Positions 35,985 through 44,146 of a stretch of 64,000 nucleotides of DNA are shown in pieces (positions within the stretch are counted from its first letter, which is position 1; each line of letters starts with the position of its first letter). A model generated the notes under the pieces. That model was not told the DNA's origin. It did not search any database and saw nothing but the letters and a program-made list of their open reading frames with translations. A program made the position numbers and the translations under genes. The DNA comes from an uncultured Ruminiclostridium sp. (GTDB lineage: Bacteria > Bacillota > Clostridia > Oscillospirales > Ruminococcaceae): NCBI GenBank assembly GCA_934454635.1, contig CAKSFR010000013.1, forward strand, positions 1 through 64,000, given 5' to 3'.

Positions 35985-36060
35985 GCAAGGTACTTGGCAA
36001 TACATAGTACCTTGCGTTGTATTTATTATAGCACAAGGTACTTTGCATTGCAAGGTACTA
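35985..36060 (-). promoter_or_regulatory. padR promoter with operator cluster
   Basis: On the minus strand TTGCAA (36048-36053), 17 bases and TATAAT (36025-36030). A perfect inverted repeat GCAAGGTACT/AGTACCTTGC (35985-35994 and 36006-36015) lies downstream of the -10. Two more half-sites CAAGGTACT lie at 36033-36041 (in the spacer) and 36051-36059 (over the -35). This is a textbook PadR autoregulation layout. Confidence 0.8.
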
Positions 36061-36190
36061 TGTGTACAAAAGTTGCAAGGAGTTTTTGGCGATTTATTGT
36101 GCAGGGTGTACAGAACGGGGGATAAAGCGGCAGCGGTGGTCTGCCACGAGAGAGGCGGGGGACTGTGCCGCTCCGCGCGTTTTGATGCTT

Positions 36191-36460
36191 TCGGCGGGCT
36201 GCCGCCGCGATGTTTTTCTCCCACTTTCTGCTATCCCGTGGGGGCGCGGCACGCGACGTTTTTCACGGCGAAGCCGTGAAAAACGAGAAGCGGCGGCGGA
36301 AGCCGCCGCTTCTGCCGCATTGCGCGAAGCGCAATGCGGCGCGCGTGCCGCGCCCCGCCGATTTCGCCGGAGCACGCCGAATAAGGGGAGCCTGCACTTG
36401 TGCGGGAAACGCGGCGTTTTGCGAGGCGTGGGAGGAGGCGGGGATGGGGAAAGCCGCGGC
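36191..36460. repeat. Cloverleaf repeat element F1
   Basis: The core (36241-36356) has a perfect 15-base outer stem GGGGCGCGGCACGCG/CGCGTGCCGCGCCCC. Its arms are CGTTTTTCACGGC (loop GAA), AGAAGCGGCGGC (loop GGAA) and GCCGCATTGCGC (loop GAA), all perfect. The right flank ends GGAAAGCCGCGGC. The whole 270 bases is repeated 347 bases downstream. Confidence 0.88.
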
Positions 36461-36537
36461 TCAGGAGAGAAACGCCTTTGCGAAAAGGGTTGACGACGTA
36501 TATATCAAGGCTGTGCCGCTTTTCGCAGCCGCTTCAA

Positions 36538-36807
36538 TCGGCGGGCTGCTGCCGCGATGTTTTTCTCCCACTTTCTGCTATCCCGTGGGGGCGCGGCACG
36601 CGACGTTTTTCACGGCGAAGCCGTGAAAAACGAGAAGCGGCGGCGGAAGCCGCCGCTTCTGCCGCATTGCGCGAAGCGCAATGCGGCGCGCGTGCCGCGC
36701 CCCGCCGATTTCGCCGGAGTGTGCCGAATAAGGGGAGCCTGCACTTGTGCGGGAAACGCGGCGTTTTGCGAGGTGCGGGAGGAGGCGGGGATGGGGAAAG
36801 CCGCGGC
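36538..36807. repeat. Cloverleaf repeat element F2
   Basis: A near-identical direct copy of F1 at a constant offset of 347 bases, without indels over 270 bases. The core (36588-36703) is identical. The few differences are in the flanks (for example GAGCACGCC against GAGTGTGCC). This indicates a recent tandem duplication. Confidence 0.88.
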
Positions 36808-36863
36808 AAAAGCTTGCCGAACTGCCCTTACTCTGAAAAATGTTGGAAAAATACAAAAAACAT

Positions 36864-36892
36864 TTGACATTTACTCTCCAATATGAGAAAAT
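36864..36892 (+). promoter_or_regulatory. Possible promoter upstream of the GH25 gene
   Basis: TTGACA (36864-36869) with GAAAAT 17 bases later. The -10 is poor. A hairpin (36907-36939, with CCGTA/TACGG) lies in the would-be leader. Confidence 0.4.
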
Positions 36893-36942
36893 AAAGGTAC
36901 AGCAATCCCCTGTAAACCGTAAAATACGGAAAACAGAGGAAT

Positions 36943-37046
36943 AATACTAAGCACCAATAAAACCACAGATAAAAATTCTAGTATAACCCATGCATTCAAA
37001 GATTACACTCAATTTTTTGTATAGTTTTTAATTGGTGCTGAGTATA
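36943..37046. repeat. AT-rich mini-element, copy 2
   Basis: The inverse orientation of the copies at 6969 and 45705. Left end TACTAAGCACCAATAAAA; right end TTTTTAATTGGTGCTGAGTA. Its reverse complement aligns over the whole length with copy 1. It sits directly upstream of the GH25 lysozyme ribosome binding site and so forms part of its leader or promoter region. Confidence 0.68.
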
Positions 37047-37071
37047 AATTACACCGAAAGGACAGAACATT

Positions 37072-38475
37072 GTGAAAAAACTGAAAAAAGCGCTTGCTAT
37101 GCTGATTTGCGCGTGCGTTGCTCTGCCGCTGTTCATCATACAGGCGGGAGCGGAAAGCTCCGTTATTGAGTGGGACGGAAAAACCGCTCTCGAGGCAGGC
37201 AAAACCTACATAGTTACCGACACGGTAAAGCTAAAACGCAGCATAACCGTTCCCGAGGGCGCAAAGCTGAGCGTAAAGGCAGGCGGAACGCTGAAAGTCT
37301 ATTCGTCGGGGTCGCTTGCAGTAAAGGGTGAGCTTGCGGTCGCGGTAGGCGGAACTCTTTTCAACTCGGGCACAATAAGCGTAAAAAAAGGCTCGGAATT
37401 TAATGTTTACGGAACATTCCAGTCGTCCGTGGGCGGATATCTCAATATTTCGGGAGATATGTCGGTTTATAACCGAGGCTCTGCGGAAATTTCCTCGACC
37501 GTAAAAATGTTCAAAGGAAGCACACTTTATACAAAGGGCGCAGTGTACTTCTACAAAAGCAGCAACTCTAAAGTAAGCGGAACTATAAAGGGTGCAATCG
37601 GAAGTCAGGTGCATTTGCAGGGCGTTATGAACATTTCCGTGAGCGGCTCTCTTGAAATGAGCGGTCATCTTACCATAGGTTCGCGTTCAAACGTGCGATG
37701 CAGCGGTCTGCTTCTTCTTGACGAAAATTCAAGCTACACCCGCTTTAAAGTTATCACAATAACCAAAAACGGCACATTCACCGACAAGCGCCCCGAGGAT
37801 AAATATGTCGATATGACAGTGAATATTCTCGTTGACGAGCCCAGAGTGAAACGCAAAGGAATCGATGTTTCCTATGCGCAGGGCGACATAAACTGGGAAA
37901 AGGTCGCGGCTTCGGGAGTTGACTTTGCGATAATCCGCGCGGGACGCGGCAGAGCAGGTTCGGCAAACGAAATGAAAGAGGACGACTACTTCCGCCAGAA
38001 TATTGAACAGGCGCAGAAATACGGAATCGACGTCGGAGTGTATTTTTACAGCTACGCAACAACAGTTGCCGAAGCGCGCGAGGAAGCCCGCTTCTACCTC
38101 GACATTATAAGAGGATACGAAATACAGTACCCTGTAATTCTCGACATGGAAGAGGAATTTCAAAACAAAATAAGCACAAAGAAGCTCACAAATATGATCG
38201 AAGCCTTTTTCGAGGTGCTTATGGAGGAAAAATATTACCCCATGCTTTATTCCTACAAGGCTTGGCTTGAATATAACCTTGACATGACGATACTCGACAA
38301 ATACGCGGTCTGGCTGGCGCAGGTCGGCGACGAGGTTACATACGAGGGCGGCTACTACATCTGGCAGTACAGCTTCCGCGGAACGGTAAAGGGAATCGAC
38401 ACCGACGTCGACCTTGATTACAGCTACCGTGATTTCCCCTCGATACTCAAAAAATACGGACTGAACAATCTGTAA
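37072..38475 (+). CDS. Secreted GH25 lysozyme with beta-helix domain
   Basis: 467 residues with a GTG start and GAAAGGA upstream. It begins with a signal peptide (about 1-27, ending IQAGA). Residues about 35-250 form repeated short strands with Gly-Thr turns (GTLKVYSSGSLAVKGELAV and so on), a predicted right-handed beta-helix. The C-terminal GH25 muramidase (about 265-460) has GIDVSYAQGDINWEKV, ILDMEEE (catalytic acidic residues) and DTDVDLDY. It likely cleaves peptidoglycan, for remodelling or competition. A strong terminator follows. Confidence 0.88.
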   Translation: MKKLKKALAMLICACVALPLFIIQAGAESSVIEWDGKTALEAGKTYIVTDTVKLKRSITVPEGAKLSVKAGGTLKVYSSGSLAVKGELAVAVGGTLFNSGTISVKKGSEFNVYGTFQSSVGGYLNISGDMSVYNRGSAEISSTVKMFKGSTLYTKGAVYFYKSSNSKVSGTIKGAIGSQVHLQGVMNISVSGSLEMSGHLTIGSRSNVRCSGLLLLDENSSYTRFKVITITKNGTFTDKRPEDKYVDMTVNILVDEPRVKRKGIDVSYAQGDINWEKVAASGVDFAIIRAGRGRAGSANEMKEDDYFRQNIEQAQKYGIDVGVYFYSYATTVAEAREEARFYLDIIRGYEIQYPVILDMEEEFQNKISTKKLTNMIEAFFEVLMEEKYYPMLYSYKAWLEYNLDMTILDKYAVWLAQVGDEVTYEGGYYIWQYSFRGTVKGIDTDVDLDYSYRDFPSILKKYGLNNL

Positions 38476-38497
38476 ATTCATCAAAAATGCAAACTCA

Positions 38498-38533
38498 CCC
38501 CGGGAGAAGCTGATTTTCCCGGGGCGTTTTTTT
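38498..38533 (+). terminator. Terminator of the GH25 gene
   Basis: The stem CCCCGGGA/TTCCCGGGG, then CGTTTTTTT. Confidence 0.85.
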
Positions 38534-38569
38534 GCAAAGTCGCTGCGTTTTCTCTGTGCATCTGCGTGC

Positions 38570-38824
38570 TGCCGCGATGTTATCCCCCACTTTCTGCTAT
38601 CCCGAGGGGGCGCGGCACGCGCCGCAGTTCACGGCTTCGCCGTGAACCGCGGGCAGCGGCGGCTTCGCCGCCGCTGCCGCCGCATTGCGCTAAGCGCAAT
38701 GCGGCGCGCGTGCCGCGCCCCGCCGATTTCGCCGGGCGTTGCCGCTAAATCGGAATCTGCACCTGCGTAACGACTGCGGCGTCAACGGAGATTGGAAAGA
38801 AAACGGGGAAAGAGAAAGCCGCGG
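38570..38824. repeat. Cloverleaf repeat element G
   Basis: The core (38607-38721) has the same 15-base outer stem as F but different arms: GTTCACGGC (loop TTC), GGCAGCGGCGGC (loop TTC) and GCCGCATTGCGC (loop TAA). The third arm stem is shared with F with a changed loop. The first is a variant of the F arm, read with loop TTC instead of GAA. The right module ends GAGAAAGCCGCGG (to 38824). Confidence 0.85.
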
Positions 38825-38833
38825 TGCGGTATA

Positions 38834-38862
38834 TTGCTTTTTCGAGCGGTCTGTGATATAAT
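38834..38862 (+). promoter_or_regulatory. Promoter of the GyrI-like gene
   Basis: TTGCTT (38834-38839), 17 bases and TATAAT (38857-38862). It begins ten bases after the end of repeat G. Confidence 0.75.
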
Positions 38863-38883
38863 GAAACAAAAAGGAGTGGTTTC

Positions 38884-39516
38884 ATGCCGTTTGATTTCAA
38901 GAAAGAGTATAAAAAATTTTATATGCCGAAGAATAAGCCGGAGATTGTAACCGTTCCGAAAGCAAATTACATCGCCGTGCGGGGAAAAGGCGACCCGAAC
39001 GTCGAGGGCGGCGCTTATCAGCAGGCGATAGGTGTTCTGTACGCCGTTGCATATACCTTGAAAATGAGCCATAAAACAGACTATAGGATCAAGGGCTTTT
39101 TTGAATATGTCGTTCCTCCGCTTGAGGGATTCTGGTGGCAGGACGGCGTTGACGGCGTAAACTATGGCGATAAATCTTCTTTTAACTGGATTTCCGTTAT
39201 CCGTCTGCCCGATTTCGTCACCGAAAATGACTTCGCTTGGGCAAAGGAAACAGCCGCCAAAAAGAAAAAGCTTGATTGCTCAGCGGCAGAGTTTCTGACG
39301 ATCGACGAGGGGTTGTGCGTTCAGATCATGCACCACGGTGCGTTTGACGACGAGCCTGAAACGGTTTCCCTTATGGACGCTTATCTGGCGCAAAACGGCT
39401 TTGTGAACGACATGAACGAAAACAGGCTGCACCACGAAATTTATCTGTCCGACGCAAGAAAAGTTCCGCCCGAAAAGCAAAAGACCGTTATCAGACACCC
39501 TATTAAAAAAGCATGA
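38884..39516 (+). CDS. GyrI-like small-molecule-binding domain protein
   Basis: 210 residues; AAAGGAG precedes the ATG. The fold is the SOUL/GyrI-like effector domain found in AraC and MerR regulators, here without a DNA-binding domain: VPKANYIAVRGKGDPN near the N-terminus, KTDYRIKGFFEYVVPPLEGFWW, and LHHEIYLSDARKVPPEKQKT at the end. It probably binds a small hydrophobic ligand; some relatives are hydrolases of small molecules. It is monocistronic between a promoter and a terminator. Confidence 0.82.
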   Translation: MPFDFKKEYKKFYMPKNKPEIVTVPKANYIAVRGKGDPNVEGGAYQQAIGVLYAVAYTLKMSHKTDYRIKGFFEYVVPPLEGFWWQDGVDGVNYGDKSSFNWISVIRLPDFVTENDFAWAKETAAKKKKLDCSAAEFLTIDEGLCVQIMHHGAFDDEPETVSLMDAYLAQNGFVNDMNENRLHHEIYLSDARKVPPEKQKTVIRHPIKKA

Positions 39517-39523
39517 CAAAGAA

Positions 39524-39553
39524 CCCCGCCGATTAAGCAGTCGGCGGGGTTTG
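39524..39553. terminator. Terminator between convergent genes
   Basis: The stem CCCCGCCGA/TCGGCGGGG followed by TTTGATTTG, between the GyrI-like gene and the phosphoglucomutase gene. Confidence 0.8.
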
Positions 39554-39569
39554 ATTTGTATTTTGTTTA

Positions 39570-41288
39570 TCAGCCGTTGACAATCTTTGTGAACGCCTCG
39601 GCGTACTTCGCCTGAAGCGCTGCGGCTTCTTCGTTCGTCTTTCCTACGGTAGTGTAGTAGATCTTTATCTTCGGCTCTGTACCCGACGGACGGATAACAA
39701 GGCTTGCGCCGCCCTCAAGATAAAGCGTGATAACATTGGACTTAGGAAGATTTATAGCAGTCTTTGCGCCCGAAATAAGGTCGGTCTTTTCCGACGCTTC
39801 ATAGTCAGCCATCGCAATTACCTTTGCGCCCGCAATCTCCTTAGGATAATCCGTTCTCATGCGGTTCATTATCTCCTGCATCTTCGCCATGCCCGAAGCG
39901 CCTTCAAATGCAAAATTGTCCAGCTTGTTGCAGTACGAGCCGTATTCCTCGTACATTTTCTTTCTCGCGTCAATAAGCGAAATCCCCTGAGCGCGGTAGA
40001 ACGCCGCCATTTCGCAGATAAGCATAGAGGCTACAACCGCGTCCTTGTCGCGCACATAGCTGCCCGCGAGATAGCCGTAGCTTTCTTCAAAACCGAAGAT
40101 GTAGCGGTTTTCTTCGCCCTTTTCCTCTAAAAATCCTATCTGTTCGCCGATGAACTTAAAGCCCGTGAGAACCTCGATAAGCTCAACGCCGTACTTCTTG
40201 GCGATCGGCTTTGTAATGTCGGAGGTAACTATCGTCTTTACTGCGATCGGATCCTTCGGCATTGTTCCGAGCGCAATTCTTTCCTTTGCAACGTATTCGA
40301 GCAGCATTGCGCCGACTTCGTTGCCTGTAAATAAAGCGTAATCGTCGCCGTCGGGAACTGCGATACCTACGCGGTCGCAGTCGGGATCGGTCGCGAGCAG
40401 GAGGTCGGGCTTCTCTTTTTTGCAGAGTTCAAGTCCGAGCCGAAGCGCCTCGCGAATCTCGGGGTTCGGATAAGGGCAGGTCGAGAAAGTTCCGTCGGGC
40501 TTTTCCTGCTCGGGAACAACAACGACATTCTTTATGCCGATTTCGTCAAGAATGCGACGAACGGGCTTGTTGCCTGTACCGTTAAGGGGCGTGTAGACAA
40601 CCTTTAAGCCTGCGGTAGCGCAAACATCGGGGTGAAGCGACTGCTTCTTAACTTCCGCCATGTATGCGTCGATAATGTCGCTTCCGATATACTCGATCTT
40701 GCCCTCTGCGCGCGCAGCTTCAAAAGCTTCGCTCTTAATTCCCTCAAAAACGTCGATTTTGTTTATCTCGGCGAGAACTCTGTCCGCTGCGTCAATAGTA
40801 AGCTGGCAGCCGTCGGAGCCGTATACCTTATATCCGTTGTATTTAGCGGGGTTATGCGAAGCCGTAACCATTACGCCCGCGTCGCACTTGCAGGCGCGAA
40901 CAGCCCAAGAAAGCATAGGCGTCGGCATAAGCTCGGTGTAAATATAAACCTTTATTCCGTTTGCGGCGAGAACCTCGGCAACAGACTTTGCGAAGTAATC
41001 GGATTTGATACGGCTGTCGTATGAAACGGCAACAGCCGCGCCCTCGGGCTTTACCTGCTTTAAATAAGCGGCAAGACCCTGTGTAGCCTTACAAACGGTG
41101 TAGTAATTCATGCGGTTCGTGCCCGCGCCGATAACGCCGCGCAGACCGCCGGTTCCAAATTCAAGCTCGCGGTAGAAACGGTCGGAAATCTCTTCTTCCT
41201 GACCCTTGATTTTCTCAAGCTCGGTTTTAAGATCGGGGTCGGCAACCGCTTTTTCAAGCCAGAGCTTATAGAGTTCGTTTTTATCCAT
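39570..41288 (-). CDS. pgcA: Phosphoglucomutase/phosphomannomutase
   Basis: 572 residues from the ATG at 41288 (AAAGGA upstream). It interconverts hexose 1- and 6-phosphates for glycogen, cell-wall and exopolysaccharide precursors. The active-site phosphoserine loop is TASHNPAKYNGYK, the metal loop DPDCDRVG, the sugar-binding loop FGFEESYGYLAG, and the phosphate-binding loop RPSGTEPKIKIYY. The length fits the PgcA type. It is monocistronic with its own promoter. Confidence 0.94.
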   Translation of the reverse strand: MDKNELYKLWLEKAVADPDLKTELEKIKGQEEEISDRFYRELEFGTGGLRGVIGAGTNRMNYYTVCKATQGLAAYLKQVKPEGAAVAVSYDSRIKSDYFAKSVAEVLAANGIKVYIYTELMPTPMLSWAVRACKCDAGVMVTASHNPAKYNGYKVYGSDGCQLTIDAADRVLAEINKIDVFEGIKSEAFEAARAEGKIEYIGSDIIDAYMAEVKKQSLHPDVCATAGLKVVYTPLNGTGNKPVRRILDEIGIKNVVVVPEQEKPDGTFSTCPYPNPEIREALRLGLELCKKEKPDLLLATDPDCDRVGIAVPDGDDYALFTGNEVGAMLLEYVAKERIALGTMPKDPIAVKTIVTSDITKPIAKKYGVELIEVLTGFKFIGEQIGFLEEKGEENRYIFGFEESYGYLAGSYVRDKDAVVASMLICEMAAFYRAQGISLIDARKKMYEEYGSYCNKLDNFAFEGASGMAKMQEIMNRMRTDYPKEIAGAKVIAMADYEASEKTDLISGAKTAINLPKSNVITLYLEGGASLVIRPSGTEPKIKIYYTTVGKTNEEAAALQAKYAEAFTKIVNG

Positions 41289-41387
41289 AGAGTGTCCTTT
41301 CCGCAGATTTTTCTGCTTTAACTGTACAGACAGACGCGCGTGCGCACTGCCGAATTTTAAGGCAATCTCATAATTCCAATCAAAAAT

Positions 41388-41416
41388 ATTATAACACATA
41401 GGTTACAAAATTGCAA
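41388..41416 (-). promoter_or_regulatory. Promoter of pgcA
   Basis: On the minus strand TTGCAA (41411-41416), 17 bases and TATAAT (41388-41393). Confidence 0.75.
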
Positions 41417-41486
41417 CAGGCGGGGTATAAAAAAATCTCAGGCAGGACGCCCGGGTTTTGGGCAGATTTACGGGTATTTCATAATG

Positions 41487-41966
41487 TTATTTCAGCAAAT
41501 CGCACTCCATAATATATTCTTCCTCGTTTTCGCCGATAATTTCAAAGCCGACTTTTTTGTACATTTTTACGGCGTAGTTCGCTTTCTGAACGGCGAGAGA
41601 GGCTCTCGGGTATCCTCTCTTTCTGAGTTCGCCGAGCATTTCTCTCATAAGCGCCGTGCCTATTCCGAAATTGCGATACGGCTTGTACAGAGAGATAGCA
41701 AAGGACGGAACGCCGTCGGCGATATGCCCGTAATCGTTCATATCGCGTACCCATACCGCGCCGACGACCTTTTCATCGGCTTCGGCAACGAAGCATATAT
41801 CGTCCTTCTCTCCGCCGAAATTTTTGATATATACCTGTAGGTCGGGCTGTTCGATTATAGATCTCGGCGGCGGGTCTATCCCCGCGGGAATAAAAATCGC
41901 CTCATAAATAAAATCGTTCAGAAGATAATATTCATCTTCACGAATTTTTCTGATACGGTAGTTCAT
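41487..41966 (-). CDS. GNAT family N-acetyltransferase
   Basis: 159 residues with a single GNAT domain: VVGAVWVRDM (strand 4), ISLYKPYRNFGIGTALMREML (acetyl-CoA loop) and VKMYKKVGFEIIGE. GAGGATAAC lies upstream of the ATG. Substrate unknown. It stands alone upstream of pgcA on the same strand. Confidence 0.85.
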   Translation of the reverse strand: MNYRIRKIREDEYYLLNDFIYEAIFIPAGIDPPPRSIIEQPDLQVYIKNFGGEKDDICFVAEADEKVVGAVWVRDMNDYGHIADGVPSFAISLYKPYRNFGIGTALMREMLGELRKRGYPRASLAVQKANYAVKMYKKVGFEIIGENEEEYIMECDLLK

Positions 41967-42124
41967 AGGTTATCCTCCCCTTGTTTCCGCGCCGATACCG
42001 GTTTTCAATCTTCACGCGGACGCTGTATGTTATAAAAATCGGTATAATTATATCATACTTTTTTTGGAAAATCAACGCTCACGCTTTAAAGTTCCAAAAG
42101 TGTTAAAATATTTTTAAAAAGCTA

Positions 42125-42155
42125 TTGACTCTGACGTTACGTTATAGTATATAAT
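42125..42155 (+). promoter_or_regulatory. MerR-type promoter with 19-base spacer
   Basis: TTGACT (42125-42130) and TATAAT (42150-42155) are separated by 19 bases instead of 17. The spacer is a partial dyad centred on ACGTTACGT. Over-long spacers with a dyad are the hallmark of promoters remodelled by MerR proteins. It reads into the MerR gene 22 bases on. Confidence 0.78.
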
Positions 42156-42177
42156 AACAATCAAGGGAGGCGGTATT

Positions 42178-42921
42178 ATGAAAATGCACATAAAGGAATT
42201 TGCGGAGCTTTCGGGTGTGAGCGTGCGCACGCTGCACTATTACGACGAAATCGGACTGTTAAAGCCGTCGGCTGTTGACGAACAGAACGGCTATCGCTTT
42301 TATGATGAGCGCTGTCTTGAGCGTATGCAGGAGATTTTGTTCTATCGCGAGCTTGATTTTCCGCTGAGGGACATTCAGATGATACTAACCTCTCCCGATT
42401 ATGACAAACAGGCTGCGCTTAAAGAGCAGAAATGCCTGCTTACGCTCAAAAAAGAGCGGCTCGAGCGGCTAATCTCGGCTCTCGACGGCGCTATGAAAGG
42501 AGCAGATCTATCCATGAACATATTTGATAACAGCGAATTTGAGGCAAAACGCGGCGAATACGCCAAAGAGGCAAAAGAAAAATGGGGCACGACCGCAGCA
42601 TACAAGGAATTCGCCGAAAAAACCAAAAATTACACAAAAGAAAAGCAAAACGAGGTGACTACGGCTATGGACGGCATTATGGCGGAGTTCGCGGAGTGCG
42701 CGAAAAGCGGCTTCGCGCCCGAAAGCGGAAAGGCGCAGGCGCTCGTAAAGAAATTGCAGGATTTCATCACCGAAAACTGCTATAACTGCACCAAAGAAGT
42801 ACTGTCGGGACTTGGCGAAATGTACACCGCGGACGAACGGTTCACAAAGAATATTGACCGCCACGGCAGCGGCACGGCAGAATTTATAAACCGAGCTGTT
42901 AAGGTATACTGTACGGATTAA
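42178..42921 (+). CDS. MerR family regulator with TipAS effector domain
   Basis: 247 residues. The MerR winged helix is at the N-terminus (HIKEFAELSGVSVRTLHYYDEIGLL, NGYRFYDERCLERM), followed by the dimerisation coiled coil (about 75-110). The C-terminal TipAS-like domain (about 120-245) binds thiopeptides or other drugs in TipAL relatives. The promoter architecture indicates autoactivation when ligand is bound. No efflux pump is adjacent, so the gene may regulate only itself or distant targets. GGGAGG lies before the ATG. Confidence 0.88.
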   Translation: MKMHIKEFAELSGVSVRTLHYYDEIGLLKPSAVDEQNGYRFYDERCLERMQEILFYRELDFPLRDIQMILTSPDYDKQAALKEQKCLLTLKKERLERLISALDGAMKGADLSMNIFDNSEFEAKRGEYAKEAKEKWGTTAAYKEFAEKTKNYTKEKQNEVTTAMDGIMAEFAECAKSGFAPESGKAQALVKKLQDFITENCYNCTKEVLSGLGEMYTADERFTKNIDRHGSGTAEFINRAVKVYCTD

Positions 42922-42940
42922 ACAAGATGAACCGAAGTTC

Positions 42941-42978
42941 AGGGGACGTCGCGCAAAAAGGGACGTCCCCTTTACTTT
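42941..42978 (+). terminator. Terminator of the MerR gene
   Basis: The stem AGGGGACGTC/GACGTCCCCT followed by TTACTTTG. Confidence 0.7.
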
Positions 42979-43073
42979 GTGCGTCCCTAATATTACCGCG
43001 CCTTTCGCGCAGCCGCGAAGCATACCGCCGTTACGGCTGCGAACAAAACCTGATTTAAAAAAACGGAAAATAT

Positions 43074-43102
43074 GTATAATCCTCCCAAAAACGGTCAACA
43101 TA
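43074..43102 (+). promoter_or_regulatory. Possible sigma-F/sigma-G promoter
   Basis: GTATA (43074-43078), 14 bases, then GGTCAACATA (43093-43102). This resembles the forespore sigma consensus (GTATA-type -35 and GG-A-A-T-type -10) with two mismatches and a spacer one base short. It precedes the SpoIIQ-like gene, whose homologues are sigma-F-dependent. Confidence 0.4.
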
Positions 43103-43147
43103 TTCTTGCAAGGGAAATTGCTTCAAAACGAAAGGAATGGTCACAAA

Positions 43148-43825
43148 ATGAAAAAAGCAAGATTCAGAAACGGTTTGCAGGGCAAGGGCTTCGCCGCAGC
43201 TCTTGTTTTAAGCATCGCCGCGGCGGGTCTTTCAACCTACGCCGCATATAACAGCGCAATGAACAAGCTCTCAGGCTCGGAAACAAGCGTCGGCGACGAC
43301 AATGTTTATCTCTTTGAGCAGTCCGAGGAAGTCGGCAAGAACCAGACGGGCGTTCCCAAAGAAACGACCTCCGAGGCTGTCGCCGAACAGCCCGAGGAAG
43401 CCGCTCTCGTCTTTTCCAACCCCAAAACCATGCCTGTAACGGGGGAAGTCATTAACCCGTACAGCAGCGGTGAGCTTGTCAAAAACGAAACGCTCGGCGT
43501 CTGGAAGACCCACGACGGCGCGGACATTGCCGCTGAGCAGGGCGCAGCCGTCGCCGCGTGCATGAAAGGCAAGGTAACCGAAGTCAACAACGACCCGCTC
43601 TGGGGAATCTGCGTCGTGATCGACCACGGCGACGGCGTTATCGGGCACTACTGCTCGCTTGCGCAGACCGTCAACGTAAAGGTCGGTCAGGAAGTCAAAA
43701 TGGGCGAGATCATCGGACAGGTCGGAAATACCGCCGAAATCGAATGCAAGCTCGATTCGCACCTGCATTTCGGCATGACCAAAGACGGCGCGTGGATAGA
43801 CCCCGTGGCGTTTATCGGCGAATAA
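43148..43825 (+). CDS. M23 family peptidase, SpoIIQ-like
   Basis: 225 residues from the ATG preceded by GAAAGGA. A single membrane helix (about 16-33) places the rest outside the membrane. An acidic linker (about 45-90) precedes an M23/LytM domain with THDGADIAAEQGAAV and the HxH motif SHLHFGM. The position beside spoIIA, the topology and the length suggest SpoIIQ, the forespore partner of SpoIIIAH in the engulfment channel. The His of THDGAD and the HLH are both present, so it may be an active endopeptidase as in other Clostridia. A general LytM protein is the alternative. Confidence 0.72.
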   Translation: MKKARFRNGLQGKGFAAALVLSIAAAGLSTYAAYNSAMNKLSGSETSVGDDNVYLFEQSEEVGKNQTGVPKETTSEAVAEQPEEAALVFSNPKTMPVTGEVINPYSSGELVKNETLGVWKTHDGADIAAEQGAAVAACMKGKVTEVNNDPLWGICVVIDHGDGVIGHYCSLAQTVNVKVGQEVKMGEIIGQVGNTAEIECKLDSHLHFGMTKDGAWIDPVAFIGE

Positions 43826-43829
43826 CATT

Positions 43830-43869
43830 ATCCGCTTTTCGGACGCTTTCCGAAAGGCGGATTTTTTTT
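43830..43869 (+). terminator. Terminator of the M23 gene
   Basis: The stem TCCGCTTTTCGG/CCGAAAGGCGGA followed by a run of eight T. Confidence 0.85.
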
Positions 43870-43925
43870 GCGGAGCGCAGCTCGTAAGGACAGAGCGGAA
43901 GTGCCATAGGTGCGGCAAAATCGGC

Positions 43926-44037
43926 GGGGCGCGCACGCGCCCTTTTGTTTCGCGAAGCGAAACAAAAGGGCAGCGCGGCGAAGCCGCGCTGCTGCCGCAA
44001 GCCGCCGAAGGCGGCTTGCGGCGCGCGTGCGCGCCCC
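43926..44037. repeat. Cloverleaf repeat element H
   Basis: A perfect 15-base outer stem GGGGCGCGCACGCGC/GCGCGTGCGCGCCCC encloses three perfect arms, all with GAA loops: CCCTTTTGTTTCGC (43940-43970), CAGCGCGGC (43971-43991) and GCCGCAAGCCGCC (43994-44022). Flanks AAAATCGGCGG (left) and CCGCCGATTTTGCCG (right, near 44085) extend the inverted symmetry. It lies between the converging M23 and sigF genes. Confidence 0.88.
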
Positions 44038-44146
44038 CTCGCCGATTTCACAAACCCCGCCGAAGCGCAGCCGCCGATTTTGCCGGACGTACCGTCCCGC
44101 CGTCGCACAAGCATTGAACGAAAACCGGCAGCGTTAAAGGCGGGCG

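Noticed and set aside
36191..36807. CRISPR-like array
   Set aside because: Only two long units of 270 bases with no short spacer-repeat alternation.
36062..36886. Open frames across repeats F1 and F2
   Set aside because: They repeat identical peptides because the DNA is duplicated; no ribosome site or domain.
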